In this document: in pieces, positions 1 through 12,915 of the stretch
How positions within the stretch are numbered: the first letter of the stretch is position 1
Layout: each line of letters opens with the position of its first letter
From: Antedon mediterranea
Lineage: Eukaryota > Echinodermata > Crinoidea > Comatulida > Antedonidae
Direction: 5' to 3'
DNA length: 64,000 nucleotides
Assembly (NCBI RefSeq): GCF_964355755.1
Contig: NC_092674.1
Span: forward strand, 30,058,001 to 30,122,000
Position numbers and translations under genes: made by a program
The notes under the pieces: model-generated
Told to the model about the DNA's origin: nothing
Database searches by the model: none
The model's input: the letters and a program-made list of their open reading frames with translations, nothing else

Positions 1-1299
1 AGATTATTATAAGATTAAAATGAACGATCAATGCGAACCCCATCTCAAATATCATTGATAAATAAAACAATCAATTGAGAATTATTGCGCATTCTGTTTC
101 ATATAATTTGACTTGATATCGAGGCTAGAATAACTCCGCACCTTCTAGAGTTACATTTAGCCGTTGGTGTACCACGTGATCGTCTACAAACTTTTCACCT
201 GCCGTCTTCCGTCAATGTATTAATTAGCTCGTCACACACAATCACTTATTTTTCTATAGCTTATGTTTAATTACTGCGCTAAACCCGTGTTAATCGGCTT
301 CAACCCCATTAACTGTTTATCTCAGATAATTCTAGGCCTAAAGTAATAATCACTGAACGCATTGTTGCGATGTTGACCGCAATCTCGTATGCTGCGCGTA
401 GTCAAGATGTCATATCTAGTTCTCTACGCGCACCGATAAGTAAAATCATATCTCATGCTTGGTTACGTATTAAGAATGCTTAACGGGTGATAAAACTTCT
501 TGATTAATTTCTCAATAAAAACTGACAAGTCGACAAGCGCTTGAAACAATTTCCGACAAAAAATCGATCTGATAAATTATTTAATTATCACGTGTGTATT
601 GTTAAGTGTTGGTATTAGATTTATACTAACAAATCGCTTTAATTTGCTTCAATGGTAACTTTGTTTTTAATTTGAAACTGTTATTTATTTGTTATTGTAT
701 GGATGTGTTATGTTCATGGGATAAAGTGATAGAATATCAAATCCAATATCATTTCCCACGTCCATATACATACTTATTGGTTCTTTGTTTTACTGAACAC
801 TAAACACAAAACAGGATTCTTTTCACCACGCAAATCTGTTTTGTATCTTCACACATGTCAATTTTGTCCAGTATCATAAGCATATTCCGTATAACATAGA
901 ATTTATTTGTTTCACATGTCATGCTTGTGAAATTACTGGGAAAATTTAGACCATGTATTAACTCCATGGAGTCATAACCCTGTCGACTACATAATTGCAT
1001 CAATATAATCCACATCCTCTTTCCTCTTCATCCCAAGTCCACTAAACTCGTGATGTCAATATGGGTTTTATTATTATTATGTACCTAGGTTAGGCCTACA
1101 TCTCGTGTGTCGAAAATGTTGTGTTACGATTACGCTATTTATATAATACAATATTAGTCGATTATCACTTCAATTTCTATTTAAGGATAAGACTATCGAT
1201 ATTTTTTTGACACTTTGTTCAAATTTAAGTCTAAAATTCCTAAATCGATTTTTGTTCGAAGTTTGCCTTTTTGTATGTTTCATGTTTTGTATTTTTATG

Positions 1300-1405
1300 T
1301 GCTTTTAATTCTATATTTATATTTAAAGAGTTTTAAGGCATCCTGTAATTGGCGATTTTTCGCTGTTGGATGTGGTTGAAATAAAATGAAAAAAAATAAA
1401 AATAA
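1300..1405 (+). repeat. Probable retroposon 3' tail
   Basis: The stretch ends in GTTGAAATAAAATG followed by an A-rich tract. Invertebrate LINE/SINE insertions commonly end this way. No coding part of a LINE is visible upstream, so at most this is a strongly truncated copy. Confidence 0.3.
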
Positions 1406-2135
1406 TGCAACATAGATACATTCCGTGATACAGCATCACATGAGTTGTCATGCGCAGATACATCAATGAGCATCGGGTATACATAGGCATACACTCAATT
1501 TAGCAAAAATCACTTTCTCAATCACTTTTAATCTGAATTTTAAGTATCTCAACGATATGCCTAGAAACCTTTTTGTTTAAAAAAGAGCTAAATTGACTGT
1601 AATTAATTATATTCTGTCACTTGTTCGTTCGTTTCTCGTTTAAAAGCCCTATTTTTTATATTTACGTAACAATCTGAAAGGGTTTTACCCAGAGGCTAAG
1701 CTTGGCTTCTTTTATTCTTTCCGCCTTCAATCTCTGTTCGCATTTAGTTTTAATCGTTTTATTGTTTGTAATCTTATTAGACGTACAAAGGCAAAATACT
1801 TTTTTTTATTGATCTTGCCTTTTAGATTTCCATTCGTATCTGTACTTTCGTAAAACCTAATTTCATAGCTCTCATTTTATTGAGAAAAAAAATGTGTGCT
1901 CGCAAAAATTATGGTATCGAAAAAGCATGGTATCACAAAATTAAAACGGTTGGCCTTGGATGCACAAACATCAACGCCGTAAGATTAAAGCTGCTTTTTG
2001 TAGGCCGATCATGAAATTGATTTAAAAATATCAATTGATAATGAAGATACTATTTAATGTTAATTGCATTGGCTTCATCTAACTTGAATATCATATTATA
2101 AGGTAAGGGATGTTTTTTTTTTGTTGCAACCCTGA

Positions 2136-2150
2136 CCATCAGAGGGCGCC
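2136..2150 (+). promoter_or_regulatory. CTCF-like motif
   Basis: CCATCAGAGGGCGCC closely resembles the bilaterian CTCF core (CCA..AGRGGGCRC). It is the best match among five AGAGGGCGC words in the window. Binding is inferred from the motif only. Confidence 0.3.
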
Positions 2151-4423
2151 AGAAGTATTGAAAATGCTGTAAATTTAATAAATTTAGAAATAAACATCTG
2201 TACTTTCACCACAGGCTTGAACAGAATCAAATGTTTACGACCAAATAAGGCCACTGAAACTTCTTTTGTAGAATTTAATTTCCACTTCTTTACCGCTATC
2301 ATCCGTAAAGAATAAAAAGTAAATCTTCTTATCGGAGATCACTTGTTTGTCATTTTCTAAATGGTCTGTATCCTCTATGATCTTAAATCACTATTCATAA
2401 TCCATTAGCCAAGATAATTAGGTACTTATTTTAATTACACCCTCCAGTTATATCGTGTGAGAAACCTTTTAACTTTGCGCCAAACGGGTATTTACCAACG
2501 AAACAAAATAGCAAATCGTTGTTGCCGTTACTTTGTTCAATTGTAAGCGAACTTCATGGATAGTAATATGGTTTTATCTTTTGGAAATCGTGCCGTCGTG
2601 AATTCTATGATATTGTCTTGCTTGTAGCTTTGTTCGTATGCTAATTGTACGAGTACAGTTTACATCATATATACCGTATAGACTAAAACCTGTTTTGTGA
2701 CGCGAAAATGCGCAACCAATCAGAACTGTTGTTCGATTCGCGCTGCAGTATCCACTGTATTAGGTTTAGGTTCAAATCTCACCATTAGACTGTTCATGAA
2801 ATAAAGGTGGTTAAGCAATAGGTCTATAGACCTACCGTAAAAGAATTGCGCTTCTATTTTAGTAATTTAGTAAATGTGGTAAGCTACCCATTTTTTAATC
2901 ATGGGGATTAAAGAGTAGGGCCTATCAGTACATTCTTTAAAAAATATTACTGGGGATCATCTAACATATTTCTGTATAACTCGGATCAAATCAGAAATAA
3001 ATGTCTTTATCCTAATAATTTCTATCTATCAATAACCATTATTATGTTAGGTACCCTTTCTTATAAGTTAAGTACGAAGAACCCATTTAAGTCATCGTTT
3101 AAACCGAGCTGACCTTTCACTGGTCGGTGTTTACAAGACAAACAATAATAATTTTTGTTACAAATCTTCATTTTATTTCTGTAGTACGGTAACGAGATTT
3201 AACAATCATTGTTACGTCATTGTGTTCCAGATTTTATGACCCAAATCTGTGATTCAGATTCGCCACTTTTATAGGTAGTACCTGCACCTGTCTTAGATAA
3301 TATGCTTTGATTGTATATCACGAAACGAGGTTTTTAATTAGCTTCATGCCTATACAACGATATACCAATAAAATTCATGGGTGCCGTGTATCGTCACTGT
3401 ATTATATTTGTTCTGTATAATAAAAAAATGGGTCTTTTATGTAAAACAATTTAGAAACATAGCTATAAAACGTCTTGTAAACCAGGCGGCGCCGGAAATC
3501 ACATTGTTTTCAGACGATAAGAGTAAAAGGCGCAATCACCAGTACTTTACAAACTGTAGGCTTTATTTAAAATTATTTTTATTTCTTTTATTCTGACCGT
3601 GAATGGCTCATATACCGATGATGTTTGCTCATATTGGGTTTCCGGATTTTCCAATTAATCCATTACAAAAGAAATGAACATTCAAGTAAAGAACTGTAAC
3701 CCGAGTTTTTAAGCACGTACTTATTGCCATTAAATCTTAAGAATTCTTCTGAATACTTCATCTTTTGGATTTGTTTTTTGTTGAAAGTCTGAAGTGTTAC
3801 AAATCTGAAAGTTTGAAACACTAAATTTGACGTAACCGCATGAGCAACAAAGAGCACTGGTTCGTGAAACAATATTGGTACAACATTGTATTAATTTTTG
3901 TGACTGTCATAGGTTTCATCATATAACCCTGTTTTAGTTTCGATGCTTTAAATTGTTCGTTATGTATATATTTATTTCTTTTCCTGAAATGGAAATTTCA
4001 AACAGAAACTAGGCATAGCTTATAAAGATGTTTTGACCAATCATAACTTTCATCATTACAAATTTTAATTTATAAAAAAAAAACCAATAGGCTACAGCAC
4101 CACCCCTCCCTTCGGCTCACTCCTGTCTCTACTCCCAGTCATGTGGTATTTTTGTAAGATCAAGAACAACATTTAACAACCCTACATGGGCTTGTGGACA
4201 TATTTTGTTGCTTGCGATGTGGTTTTACTACTTCCATTTTGCCACCCTGTCCGCCGCCGGATTTGACGTTCAACACTGGAACCATCCACTTACAAAAGAC
4301 AATGTTCTTGTTTATTCTAATCAAAATGCAAAGACTTTTTAATGTTTTCCAATCCAATTTGAATGTTTTGAGTTGTTTGTAAAGATTTCAAAAGTGGATA
4401 ATGATAAGCTGAACTTTGATTCT

Positions 4424-4500
4424 AACATCACAGCACGTAGCAACACCGTGCTGTGATGTCACAATCAAGATTATGACATCACAGCACGTATCAACACCGT
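4424..4500. repeat. Short hairpin with a third arm copy
   Basis: ACATCACAGCACG and its exact reverse complement CGTGCTGTGATGT form a 13-bp stem around a 9-base loop (4,424-4,458). A further copy of the left arm with its loop follows at about 4,474-4,500. This is probably a remnant of a small inverted-repeat element. Confidence 0.5.
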
Positions 4501-4755
4501 CTGACACCAACTGATTTGGTTTCACTTTTTCAGCCTCATAATCGATTGATTGACACTTGATGTCGAATTATGAATGAAGTTAGATCAAATATGAGAAATA
4601 GAAGAACAATTTCAAATAAACTTTTTTTTTAGAAACAAATCACAAAATATTATTATAGCGGTCTTATTAATAGAAATCATTAGAAATACATTAAAAATGA
4701 AAGCATTGGTAGGAAACATGTTAACTGAAAACTAAACATTTTATCGCAAGAATTG

Positions 4756-4839
4756 GTATTGTCATTTGTATTGTCATTTGTATTGTCATTTGTATTGTCA
4801 TTTGTATTGTCATTTGTATTGTCATTTGTATTGTCATTT
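4756..4839 (+). repeat. 12-bp tandem repeat, 7 copies
   Basis: The unit GTATTGTCATTT is repeated seven times with no visible divergence, which suggests recent expansion. Confidence 0.9.
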
Positions 4840-4895
4840 CATTTTGAACAATTCAAGAAAAATAATTAAGTTATCTAATGAGATGGTTTACAAAA

Positions 4896-5028
4896 GACAC
4901 ACATTATCATCATCATCATGTCTCAGGGCTACCTAATGAAGACACACATTATCATCATCATCATGTCTCAGGGCTACCTAATGAAGACACACATTATCAC
5001 CATCATCATGTCTCAGGGCTACCTAATG
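4896..5028 (+). repeat. 45-bp tandem repeat, 3 copies
   Basis: Units begin at 4,896, 4,941 and 4,986 with GACACACATT and contain a CAT/ATC microsatellite core. Because 45 is a multiple of three, one frame stays open and would encode a His-rich 15-residue repeat. There is no other coding evidence, so I treat it as a minisatellite. Confidence 0.9.
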
Positions 5029-6764
5029 TTTGTATAAATGTATTCTTATATATAATAATGTTTTTGACTGATATATAAATATAGCTCAGTTGTCCTCTCT
5101 GCAATGTGAACCGAACTTTAGGCTATTGTATCTCTTTTAAATCAGAGGCACAGTCTCGGTGAGCTGTGCAACAAGTTTACAGTAATATATAAATAAAATT
5201 AGATATAAAAACAAATTCAAAAATATTCACAAGGTATGCTTTGTCATGACAAACCACTGAAAAAGTTATAAATGGATTATATCGTTTGATGACATGTCAT
5301 TAATTAAATATGTTAAATCTGGCTGTCTATATTTTAATGTCATGTTTGCAATGACCCCTTACTGATAATCGTGCCTGCTACTCATTAATTAATAATACAT
5401 TGTTTGTTTTTGTTTACAGTAATTAGTGACGCCACTAAAATGCGCAAGACAACCGCCGTATGTCAAAAACTATGTTTTCTAATTTTATTCTTGTTGTTTT
5501 GTTTTGTGTTTCTAGTTTTTGTGTAAACTGTTTGTTTCGTGGTATGATTTTACCAAACAATGCGGCTGTCAAGCAAAGCAGGTGAACAATGATGGCTAGT
5601 AAATAGGCCTAAACCTAATTATATTAGTATTCTGTATACAACATACCGTCCATTTGATATGCCCTATTTTTTTTCCATGGTGCTTTAAAATAATATTGTG
5701 TAGTATCAATACTAATACTTGGTAATTCAGATTTATTTTTTGTCCCATTTCACCGTCAAAATGTTCTTATTTCTGTTTCTTATTCCATATATTCGTATAA
5801 GTAGTGTATTTTAAAACATTTTAAATATTAAGCGATTTCTTAAACTAAGTTTTGTTTCTTTGTTTAATGCATTGTTCCTTTAACTTACTGTAGTCTTCAA
5901 TTCGGTTTTTTTTTTGCTCTGATTTTTGTTGTTGATTCTTCTTAAAGACTATATAGGTGGCCCCCTATATAGGCCTGTTTATCTTACATCATGCATCCGC
6001 TACTGCAATCAAATGGGTTAAGTACAAAATTAAACTTACATAATTTGAATTGAATAATAATTTGTGTTACTCCTTATGACCGACCTAATTCCTATCGATC
6101 AATATGGGCCAAACAAGGCAACGGGTAAAAACTCGACTTAAACCATAACAACTTCCGGTAGCCGCCGTCCCAATAGACTCGTCGTCCCAATAGACCCACC
6201 AAGGGCTATACTTACCTAAGTATTACCATCTATTGTGGTCTCCTCTTAAACTTTATTATATTGCTATCTATTGAACTATATTGATATCCACTTATAATGC
6301 TATAGCAGTGATAAATTCATTCTCTTTGTTAAATTTTATGTTCGTTATGCCTTTTGTTTTTTCACAAATAGGCCTATGTCACGTTTTTTGTTTTTTTTTT
6401 GTGTTTTTTTTATATTATTATTAAACTTTGTTTAATGAGGCTGACATGCATGAGGCCCTTAACACTTAAAAAACACGGGAATACAAATACGAAAAGACGA
6501 GAAAAAGCAAAACAAAAAGAGAAAAAAAGAGACCAATAAAAAAAATATATAAATATATATGAAAATATATACGTTATATATGTCACGTTTTTACGATAAA
6601 ACAAATCGAGTAATCTTTATCAATACGTGTTTACGTTGTCTACTCTGTTTGTATTGTGTGTTGTTTTGTTATATACTATACGGTAGTTAACGTACCTCCA
6701 CAATCCAACCTACATCAGCGTTGGTGCAAATTGGTATTTTAGGATATTGTAAGTGGGAAGTTTC

Positions 6765-6865
6765 TTATAACATTGTTAATTTCCTGGTGAAAGTGTTTCT
6801 CTTCTTGTTTTTGTATGATTTGTATGTACTATCCGAAATAAAGAAATGAATGAATGAATGCATGA
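6765..6865 (+). repeat. Probable LINE 3' tail with (GAAT)n
   Basis: A TGTA-rich stretch ends in ATCCGAAATAAAG followed by GAAT repeats, the usual 3' end of short LINE copies in invertebrates. No reverse transcriptase is visible. Confidence 0.35.
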
Positions 6866-7059
6866 ATTGTGAAAACATCGAATTCAATTCAGTTAATTTG
6901 ACGGATACAAAACTATGAAAATAATTACAAAGTTGTTTTCTTCTATTTGAGAAAATCATCTGTAATTGAATAGAATCCAATGTTTGTAGAATTAATTTTA
7001 CTCGATAGGATTAAATCCTTACCAGTAGTCGTTCATACCAATAGGCGGGTTAATAGCCT

Positions 7060-7483
7060 CAGCAGGGGGCGGAGTCAGCTTTGTGATTGGTCAAATCATT
7101 CAGAAGTAGGTACACCTTTACCACGTCGATCTTAACTTAACACGCTTCACTGAACTAAGATAAGAGGTACTCGCGTGCGAGGCACACGCCATCCTTTTAC
7201 AAACTTGAAGGGTAATACGCTGAAGCTAAACAACTAGAAAAGAACAATAGCCTCTTAATGGAAAGGCCAATCGCGAGCTTCGACGTAAGAAGGGAGGCCT
7301 TTGTTTTGGTAGAAATGATAAAACGTAATAATGTAAATCGATGTGATAGTTTGTCAACAGACCTTTCATAGCGGGCACGTGAGTGACGATTACTATCGGT
7401 ATATAAATAGCCTGACAAGTTTCGTACTTCAGTCAGACTATCAACAAGTAACATAGGAGCAGGTACTCACTCCTAACAGCAAG
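7060..7483 (+). promoter_or_regulatory. Gsx promoter and 5' UTR
   Basis: Reading toward the start codon there is a GC-box-like GGGGGCGGAG (about 7,066), an inverted CCAAT box GATTGGTC (about 7,085), an E-box CACGTG (about 7,376), a TATA box TATAAATA at 7,402-7,409, and an initiator-like TCAGTC at 7,429-7,434. The A of the initiator is about 29 bases after the first T of the TATA box, the canonical spacing, so transcription probably starts near 7,431. That leaves a 5' UTR of roughly 50 bases before ATG at 7,484. Confidence 0.6.
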
Positions 7484-8599
7484 ATGCATCATCAAAAGTT
7501 ACCAACTACTGACTCTACAAAGGAGGAGAAAAGAAAGGATAAATTATCCCGTTCCTTCTACGTCGACTCGTTGATTTTAGCTAAACCTTCTCCGGTGATG
7601 ACCTCATCTCGCTCACCTCTTAGTTTCACCCCGTCTGAACCTAGAACTGTTCACTGTTTTCAATCTCATAGCGATCTTATGGGGACATGCCCTTTATGTG
7701 TACGGAATTCAACGACATGTGGTCGAGTCACCCTACCTACTACAACGGATTCTGCGTTCAAGTCTTCCATTACAGCTCCAATTGTATCTCATCCGTATCA
7801 TCAACTGAATCCGTTTTTGGATCGATGTGGAGCGCATCATCTCCATCCGGGCATATTGCATCCTACGTCACATCATTTTTCCAGGTCGTCGGGGGCTGCT
7901 CCTCCTCAGCTTCCATGTTCACCACCGGTTGACCGCCGCCGAGCTCTACATTTTGTTGGTAAGTCAAAGTTTCGTTTCTTTTAAATACTTTTTAATAGTT
8001 TGTTCATGTTACTCTTTAAATTGAACAAATTAAATCAAATCAATTTGTATCAAAATAATCATAATTAGTACTGAATATAACATGACTTTATGTTCAGTTG
8101 CTATTTAATCATAGTTACGACTCTCGTCTTGCGACATGACACCAATTTTTCCAGCCATTTTTTCTTGTTTTTGTTTTTCTCGCCAACATGCAATAAAGTT
8201 AGTAGATTTATAGTAATTGTATGTTAATTGTTTGTTTCTTTTATTTTAGGCGCCAAAAGGCACGCAGAGCCAGACGATGATAGCTCAAGTAGCAAACGGA
8301 TAAGAACCGCATTCACAAGCACACAACTCATCGAACTAGAGCGAGAATTTTCTGCCAACATGTACCTCTCAAGGCTTCGTCGAATTGAGATAGCTACATA
8401 TTTGAACTTATCGGAGAAACAAGTCAAAATTTGGTTCCAAAATCGCAGAGTAAAACAAAAGAAAGAAGGCAGTGAAGACCCACGTGATTGCCGTTGTCAT
8501 AGGATTGCATCGCGTACCAATAGGAGTCCGTCTGCTACTTCTGCGCATGTTCACAGTCATGAATCGGACTGTAGCGATAATAATTCTGAAACTCCTTAA
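7484..8599 (+). CDS. Gsx: Gsx (GS homeobox) ParaHox transcription factor
   Basis: Two coding exons, 7,484-7,958 and 8,250-8,599, join through GTAAGT and TTTTAG sites with matching phase, giving 274 residues. The homeodomain (about residues 173-232) has the Gsx-type core: [28 protein letters not shown] and [10 protein letters not shown]. The N-terminal part carries [10 protein letters not shown] and CPLCV, both Gsx hallmarks, after an unusual extension of about 20 residues. The intron lies just before the homeodomain, as in other Gsx genes. Gsx proteins are nuclear DNA-binding regulators of neural patterning. No Xlox or Cdx gene lies within the window. Residue 53 of the homeodomain region reads VKQKK where vertebrate GSX has VKHKK. 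Confidence 0.95.
8250..8599 (+). CDS. Gsx: Gsx exon 2 (homeobox)
   Basis: The exon starts after TTATTTTAG and completes a glycine codon split by the intron. It encodes a short acidic/serine linker (DDDSSSSK), the full homeodomain including recognition helix [10 protein letters not shown], and a C-terminal tail with DCRCH, comparable to the CKC motif after the homeodomain in vertebrate GSX1. It ends in TAA. Confidence 0.93.
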
Positions 8600-9024
8600 A
8601 AGTGTTTAAATCGAACATTTATATATGCTGCAAGCTGGACACTACATTGCCAATAATTTAAGGGAAAACGGGATACGATTGGTTAGGTCAGAGTTTAATT
8701 AGTTCAATTACAACTTTATTAAAGCAAAAACATGTTATAGATAAGAGTTATTATTCAATATATCCTTACATTATTTAAGATGGTGATATGCCTAGACGGC
8801 CTAAAGTTAATTAACTCAAATGAACACGTACGCAATTAGAATGTTAATTTCATCGAAATTATTTAAACATTGTGAGCTTTTAAATTGCTCTTTCAAACTA
8901 AAATTATTTAGTAACTTATATAATATATTGTTTCTAAAATGAAATAATACAAAATATTCCAAATGTTTATCATTCCATAATATTTAATATGCAAAATATT
9001 TATTTTGTATGTGATTTTTTTTGT

Positions 9025-9047
9025 ATGACGTCATGACGTTCAATAAA
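9025..9047 (+). terminator. Gsx poly(A) signal with preceding CRE palindrome
   Basis: AATAAA at 9,042-9,047 is a reasonable poly(A) signal about 440 bases after the Gsx stop. A perfect CRE palindrome TGACGTCA (9,026-9,033), followed by TGACGTT, lies directly before it. A second AATAAA-type word occurs near 9,083. Confidence 0.4.
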
Positions 9048-10270
9048 ACTGTAATATTTGTACAATATATTGAAAGCTTTCTTAATAAACACAAAAAAAC
9101 TGAACTTGATTGATGTGTCGCTTCCTGTTATATCAAAGTTTATTGTTCGTTTGTTCGTCACTTTCTGATACACAACTCAAGTACGTGACGTGTTTAAAGT
9201 CTAAAAAAGTTTGTGACCGCAAGAGGGAGACAAACAAACGAAGTACTGACTGGGTGACTGTTCTGGCTAACTAACTACAGCAGCTATTAATACGATCGTA
9301 ACTAAAGCCGACAACAATATTAGAACAAAACTATTATGCTAATAATCATCATTCGTTGTACCAATACCAGTTATATTAGCAAATGATGATAATTACTGTA
9401 AAAGGTTAGCTGTACTGTGCCAAATTTGGGTGGTGGCCTACAATCTGGGATAGTCTGGCTACTGCCTTGCTTCTCTCGTCTTCTTACAAAGTGTTCTTGT
9501 CAACACTCCGCTTAAATAAATTACTATCACGGTTCTTCTGAAACAAAATCAAAGTGTTTTGCATTGATTTGTATTAGTTATTATTACATAATTCTATTTT
9601 AATAAACAATGTATAGATTGTGCGCGGCCACGTTGAGTGCAATGGATAGGGCGCCAAACCACCAGCGAAAAGTAACTAAGTTAAAAGAAGCTCTAGGCCT
9701 ATACATTTTAGTAGGCCTCCTCTGGCATTGTGTGTATTATAGTATCTTATATCTGTACTCCTGCTGTACTCAGGTGGTAGCTTTAGATTGTAGTGGGCCT
9801 ATGCATAAAGCAAAAACAATGTGCATTAAATCCGTTCTCCTGCTTTAGAGTCATTAGTTACCTTCACCAGTTGCATATCCCAATCCCTGGTTTTAACCCA
9901 TTACATCTGACTAATTCATTCAGTATATTTTTATCAAAAAGCTAAGTCTGTCATTGACAATACAACAGACTTACGTCTTCTTTTCGAAAACTCTGACTCG
10001 TGCCTCCTGTTATCATCTCGATCTTTTCTTGACGAGAAAATCATCATTGTGATGTATGTACTATTGTTTGTTCTTTTGTTATGAATAATAATCAAATTTG
10101 ATTTATCGAGTGAAATATGGAACTAATTATTACGAGCCTAGCAACCATGTGTTCCATACACGTACGTAGCAGTCATGGGTACGATGTTCTGTACACGTAT
10201 GTAGATATCGCGTGCCCACCACTGGCATTGACACGATCAAGTAATTCTTCCACCATCAATTATTTTTTCT

Positions 10271-10490
10271 AAATCTCTGTCTACACGTACTATCAATTTT
10301 GACAAAAAAAAGTGTGATGTAGATAAGCTACACGTACTGAATTACTGTATAAAGCCCTGTCTACACTATAAACCAAGTTTGACAAAAAAAAAAGATGTAC
10401 TCATATGGTAGTGATATGCTCAAATATGGTAGTGATATTACATCATGCTATTTATGGGCACATCACATCTTTTTGTTACTTTGATAAGAG
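10271..10490 (+). mobile_element. MITE family A, two degenerate copies
   Basis: Two fragments contain the family A terminal sequence (CTGTCTACAC.. followed by TTGACAAAAAAA), at about 10,271-10,325 and 10,350-10,490. The second keeps the internal TATGGTAGTGATAT repeats and GGGCACATCACA. The right terminus is eroded. Confidence 0.6.
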
Positions 10491-11918
10491 TTTAAAAGAT
10501 TTTTTTCTGTCAATTATAATAATTTGTGATCAATGTTATCCATTTGTTTAGGACGTTCTGTTTGGTGTGTACAGAATAAATATAATATTACATTTTAAAA
10601 CACCTGTCTCTCTTCAATTAAACCTCTCAAAAATGCATCCCAATCCAATACCCGGGTAAACATAACATATATGTTAATTGAAGCTATTTAAATAAAATAT
10701 CAAAACAAGACAACATAGATTGAAATGGCCACTCGTAGATAGATAAAAACTTGTACTCGATGATCGCTTCATACTATTTTGATTAATAAGTTGTACTGCT
10801 AATGCGTGTCCTTAAACAAGCCCATGATTGGCATGATAATTCTTAACACAGACTCTAGTAATAAACCTTTGGCTTTAAATCAACAAAACACAAAGAAAGC
10901 ACATCCAAGTTTACATCTCTAGCATGTATTTTGCTTGTGTCTAATTACCTTCGAGTTGGTTTAATGCGTACATCGATTGAGGTGATAACTATTAAGCTTG
11001 ATTCAAACAGTCTGGAGTACGCACCTATTGATAACATGAGTACACGCGAGTGTATTTCATGTTGATAATATAATGATAATTTTACAAAACTTGATGCGCG
11101 TATAATGATGTGTAAAAGGGTATACGTAAGTGCCATTGACGTAACTATTACGTAAATAATTACGTATAGAAGTTTCATGAAAAAAAATGTCTTTAAACTG
11201 AAAAGACTGATGGGATACTGTAATAATGATGCGGATGATATTAATAATGATCTAATTTTTTTTATAGAATTTCTAATAAGCATGGCATATAATATTCGGG
11301 TTTTTTTTGTATAGTTTTTGTCATTATCATTATGATAATGTACTGTAGACCGTATATGACTGTTAGGCCTACTGATCGGTTTTCAACTCGTCTTATACTT
11401 TTTCTGTTTTAGTCGGTACAATTTGCTAATATATATACTTAGTTACTATTCACAGGATTAAACCTTATGCAATCTCAATTTGATAAATATTTTATTTATA
11501 TTTAACGATATCAGCAGTATAATTATGAATAATTAATTTATTCCACAGGTGCAACACGAAAACAGGTGTCACTAGATAATAATCAAGCATTTATTTAATG
11601 ATATTTATTCAGCAATTAATTATTCTCTAGCAGATTTAATTGTATACATCATCATCACTAACAGAGTATATAGTATTAAGGCTAGTGGAACACATGCTGG
11701 GATCATGCTGCTTAGTAAGAGGCGTTAACCCCCTTTTCGTAGTCGCTTCTATTCAGTAATAATTAATACGTTTGCTAACTAACCGTACTTACCGTAAAGA
11801 AACAAAGTAAAATCGAACATTTTATAATAAAAAGTTTATCAATTTCTTTTTAATAGATTAATTTTTTTTAGGATGAAAATGATTTTAACTAAAATACAAC
11901 AATAGAACCCCTCCTTTG

Positions 11919-12229
11919 TGTGATACCCATAGGAGATCCATTCTAATGACTGAAGGAATAGCAATATGTGTGATACCCATAGGAGATCCATTCTAATGAC
12001 TGAAGGAATAGCAATATGTGTGATACCCATAGGAGATCCATTCTAATGACTGAAGGAATAGCAATATGTGTGATACCCATAGGAGATCCATTCTAATGAC
12101 TGAAGGAATAGCAATATGTGTGATACCCATAGGAGATCCATTTTAATGACTGAAGGAATAGCAATATATGTGATACCCATAGGAGATACTTATCCATTCT
12201 AATGACTGAAGGAATAGCAATATGTGTTT
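11919..12229 (+). repeat. 50-bp minisatellite, 6 copies
   Basis: TGATACCCATAGGAGATCCA recurs at 11,921, 11,971, 12,021, 12,071, 12,121 and 12,171 with almost no change. The last unit has a 6-base insertion. The low divergence implies recent amplification. Confidence 0.95.
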
Positions 12230-12417
12230 TAACACTATGGCCAACAACCCCTTGAGGGAAACCACTATATCATAAGTAGGCCTACATTTTTGGGGGGTCC
12301 CGAATGTTTCCCATTGTAATAGGGTTTTTATTATAACTATTCTATTTTGACATGATAATGCACTCTTTAGACAAGATTAAGCTACAAAATGTTTTCTTCT
12401 CAAACTTTAAACTTTAA

Positions 12418-12915
12418 TATCGATTGGTCCACAATCACCTGTACCTCAATCGATAAGCACCTGTAGTATGACGTTACAAATGGCCCTTGTTACTAAGACC
12501 TCTTTTTGATAAACCGGAAGACATTCATGTAACAGATAAATGTTTAGGATCGGATTAGTGTAGGCATTGTATCGATTGATATCGATTAGCCGCTCTAGTC
12601 GCGTGGATTCACGGTTAATTATTTATAGGTATTTGTCACTTGTTTTAGTGTAAATCCCGTTGTTTTCAAACATACTTTTACTTGAATCGATTTTTCTTTC
12701 TCTTTATTCCGCTATGGTTTGTATAAATTCATTGATACCTAATTCGGAAATCGCATTTACTCTTATTACTGGGTGTCTAATATGAAATCAATATGGCGAA
12801 GACCTTGCTCGTAGATACAATGGGATCGGTATCCTAGGCCCGACTCTCCAAGTTTTCTATCGCGGTATTAATGTACCAAGGTCACTGCTCCACACAGCCT
12901 ACCCATCACATCGAT
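12418..12915. promoter_or_regulatory. Cluster of ATCGAT sites, candidate enhancer
   Basis: ATCGAT occurs at about 12,419, 12,449, 12,570, 12,582, 12,686 and 12,910. Two are arranged as TATCGATTGATATCGATTA, and CACCTGTA E-box-like words lie between the first sites. ATCGAT is the core of Onecut/Cux-type sites. It is an inference that this block regulates a neighbouring gene such as Gsx. Confidence 0.3.

Larger units (their letters stand above)
1..7059. other. Non-coding region upstream of Gsx
   Basis: I see no protein-coding exon in this AT-rich stretch. The open frames are short, lack splice-bounded homology and carry no recognisable domain. It contains probable retroposon 3' tails (near 1,300-1,405 and 6,770-6,862), a CTCF-like word at 2,136-2,150, a short hairpin at 4,424-4,458, two small tandem repeats (4,756-5,028) and several TAGGCCTA palindromes (333, 1,091, 5,604, 6,369). 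Distal Gsx regulatory elements may lie here, but nothing in the sequence alone proves it. Confidence 0.6.

Noticed and set aside
4878-5078. Small His-rich repeat protein
   Set aside because: Explained by a 45-bp minisatellite whose length is a multiple of three; no other coding signal.
7197-7454. Minus-strand frame of 85 codons over the Gsx promoter
   Set aside because: It covers the TATA box and leader of Gsx and resembles no protein I know.
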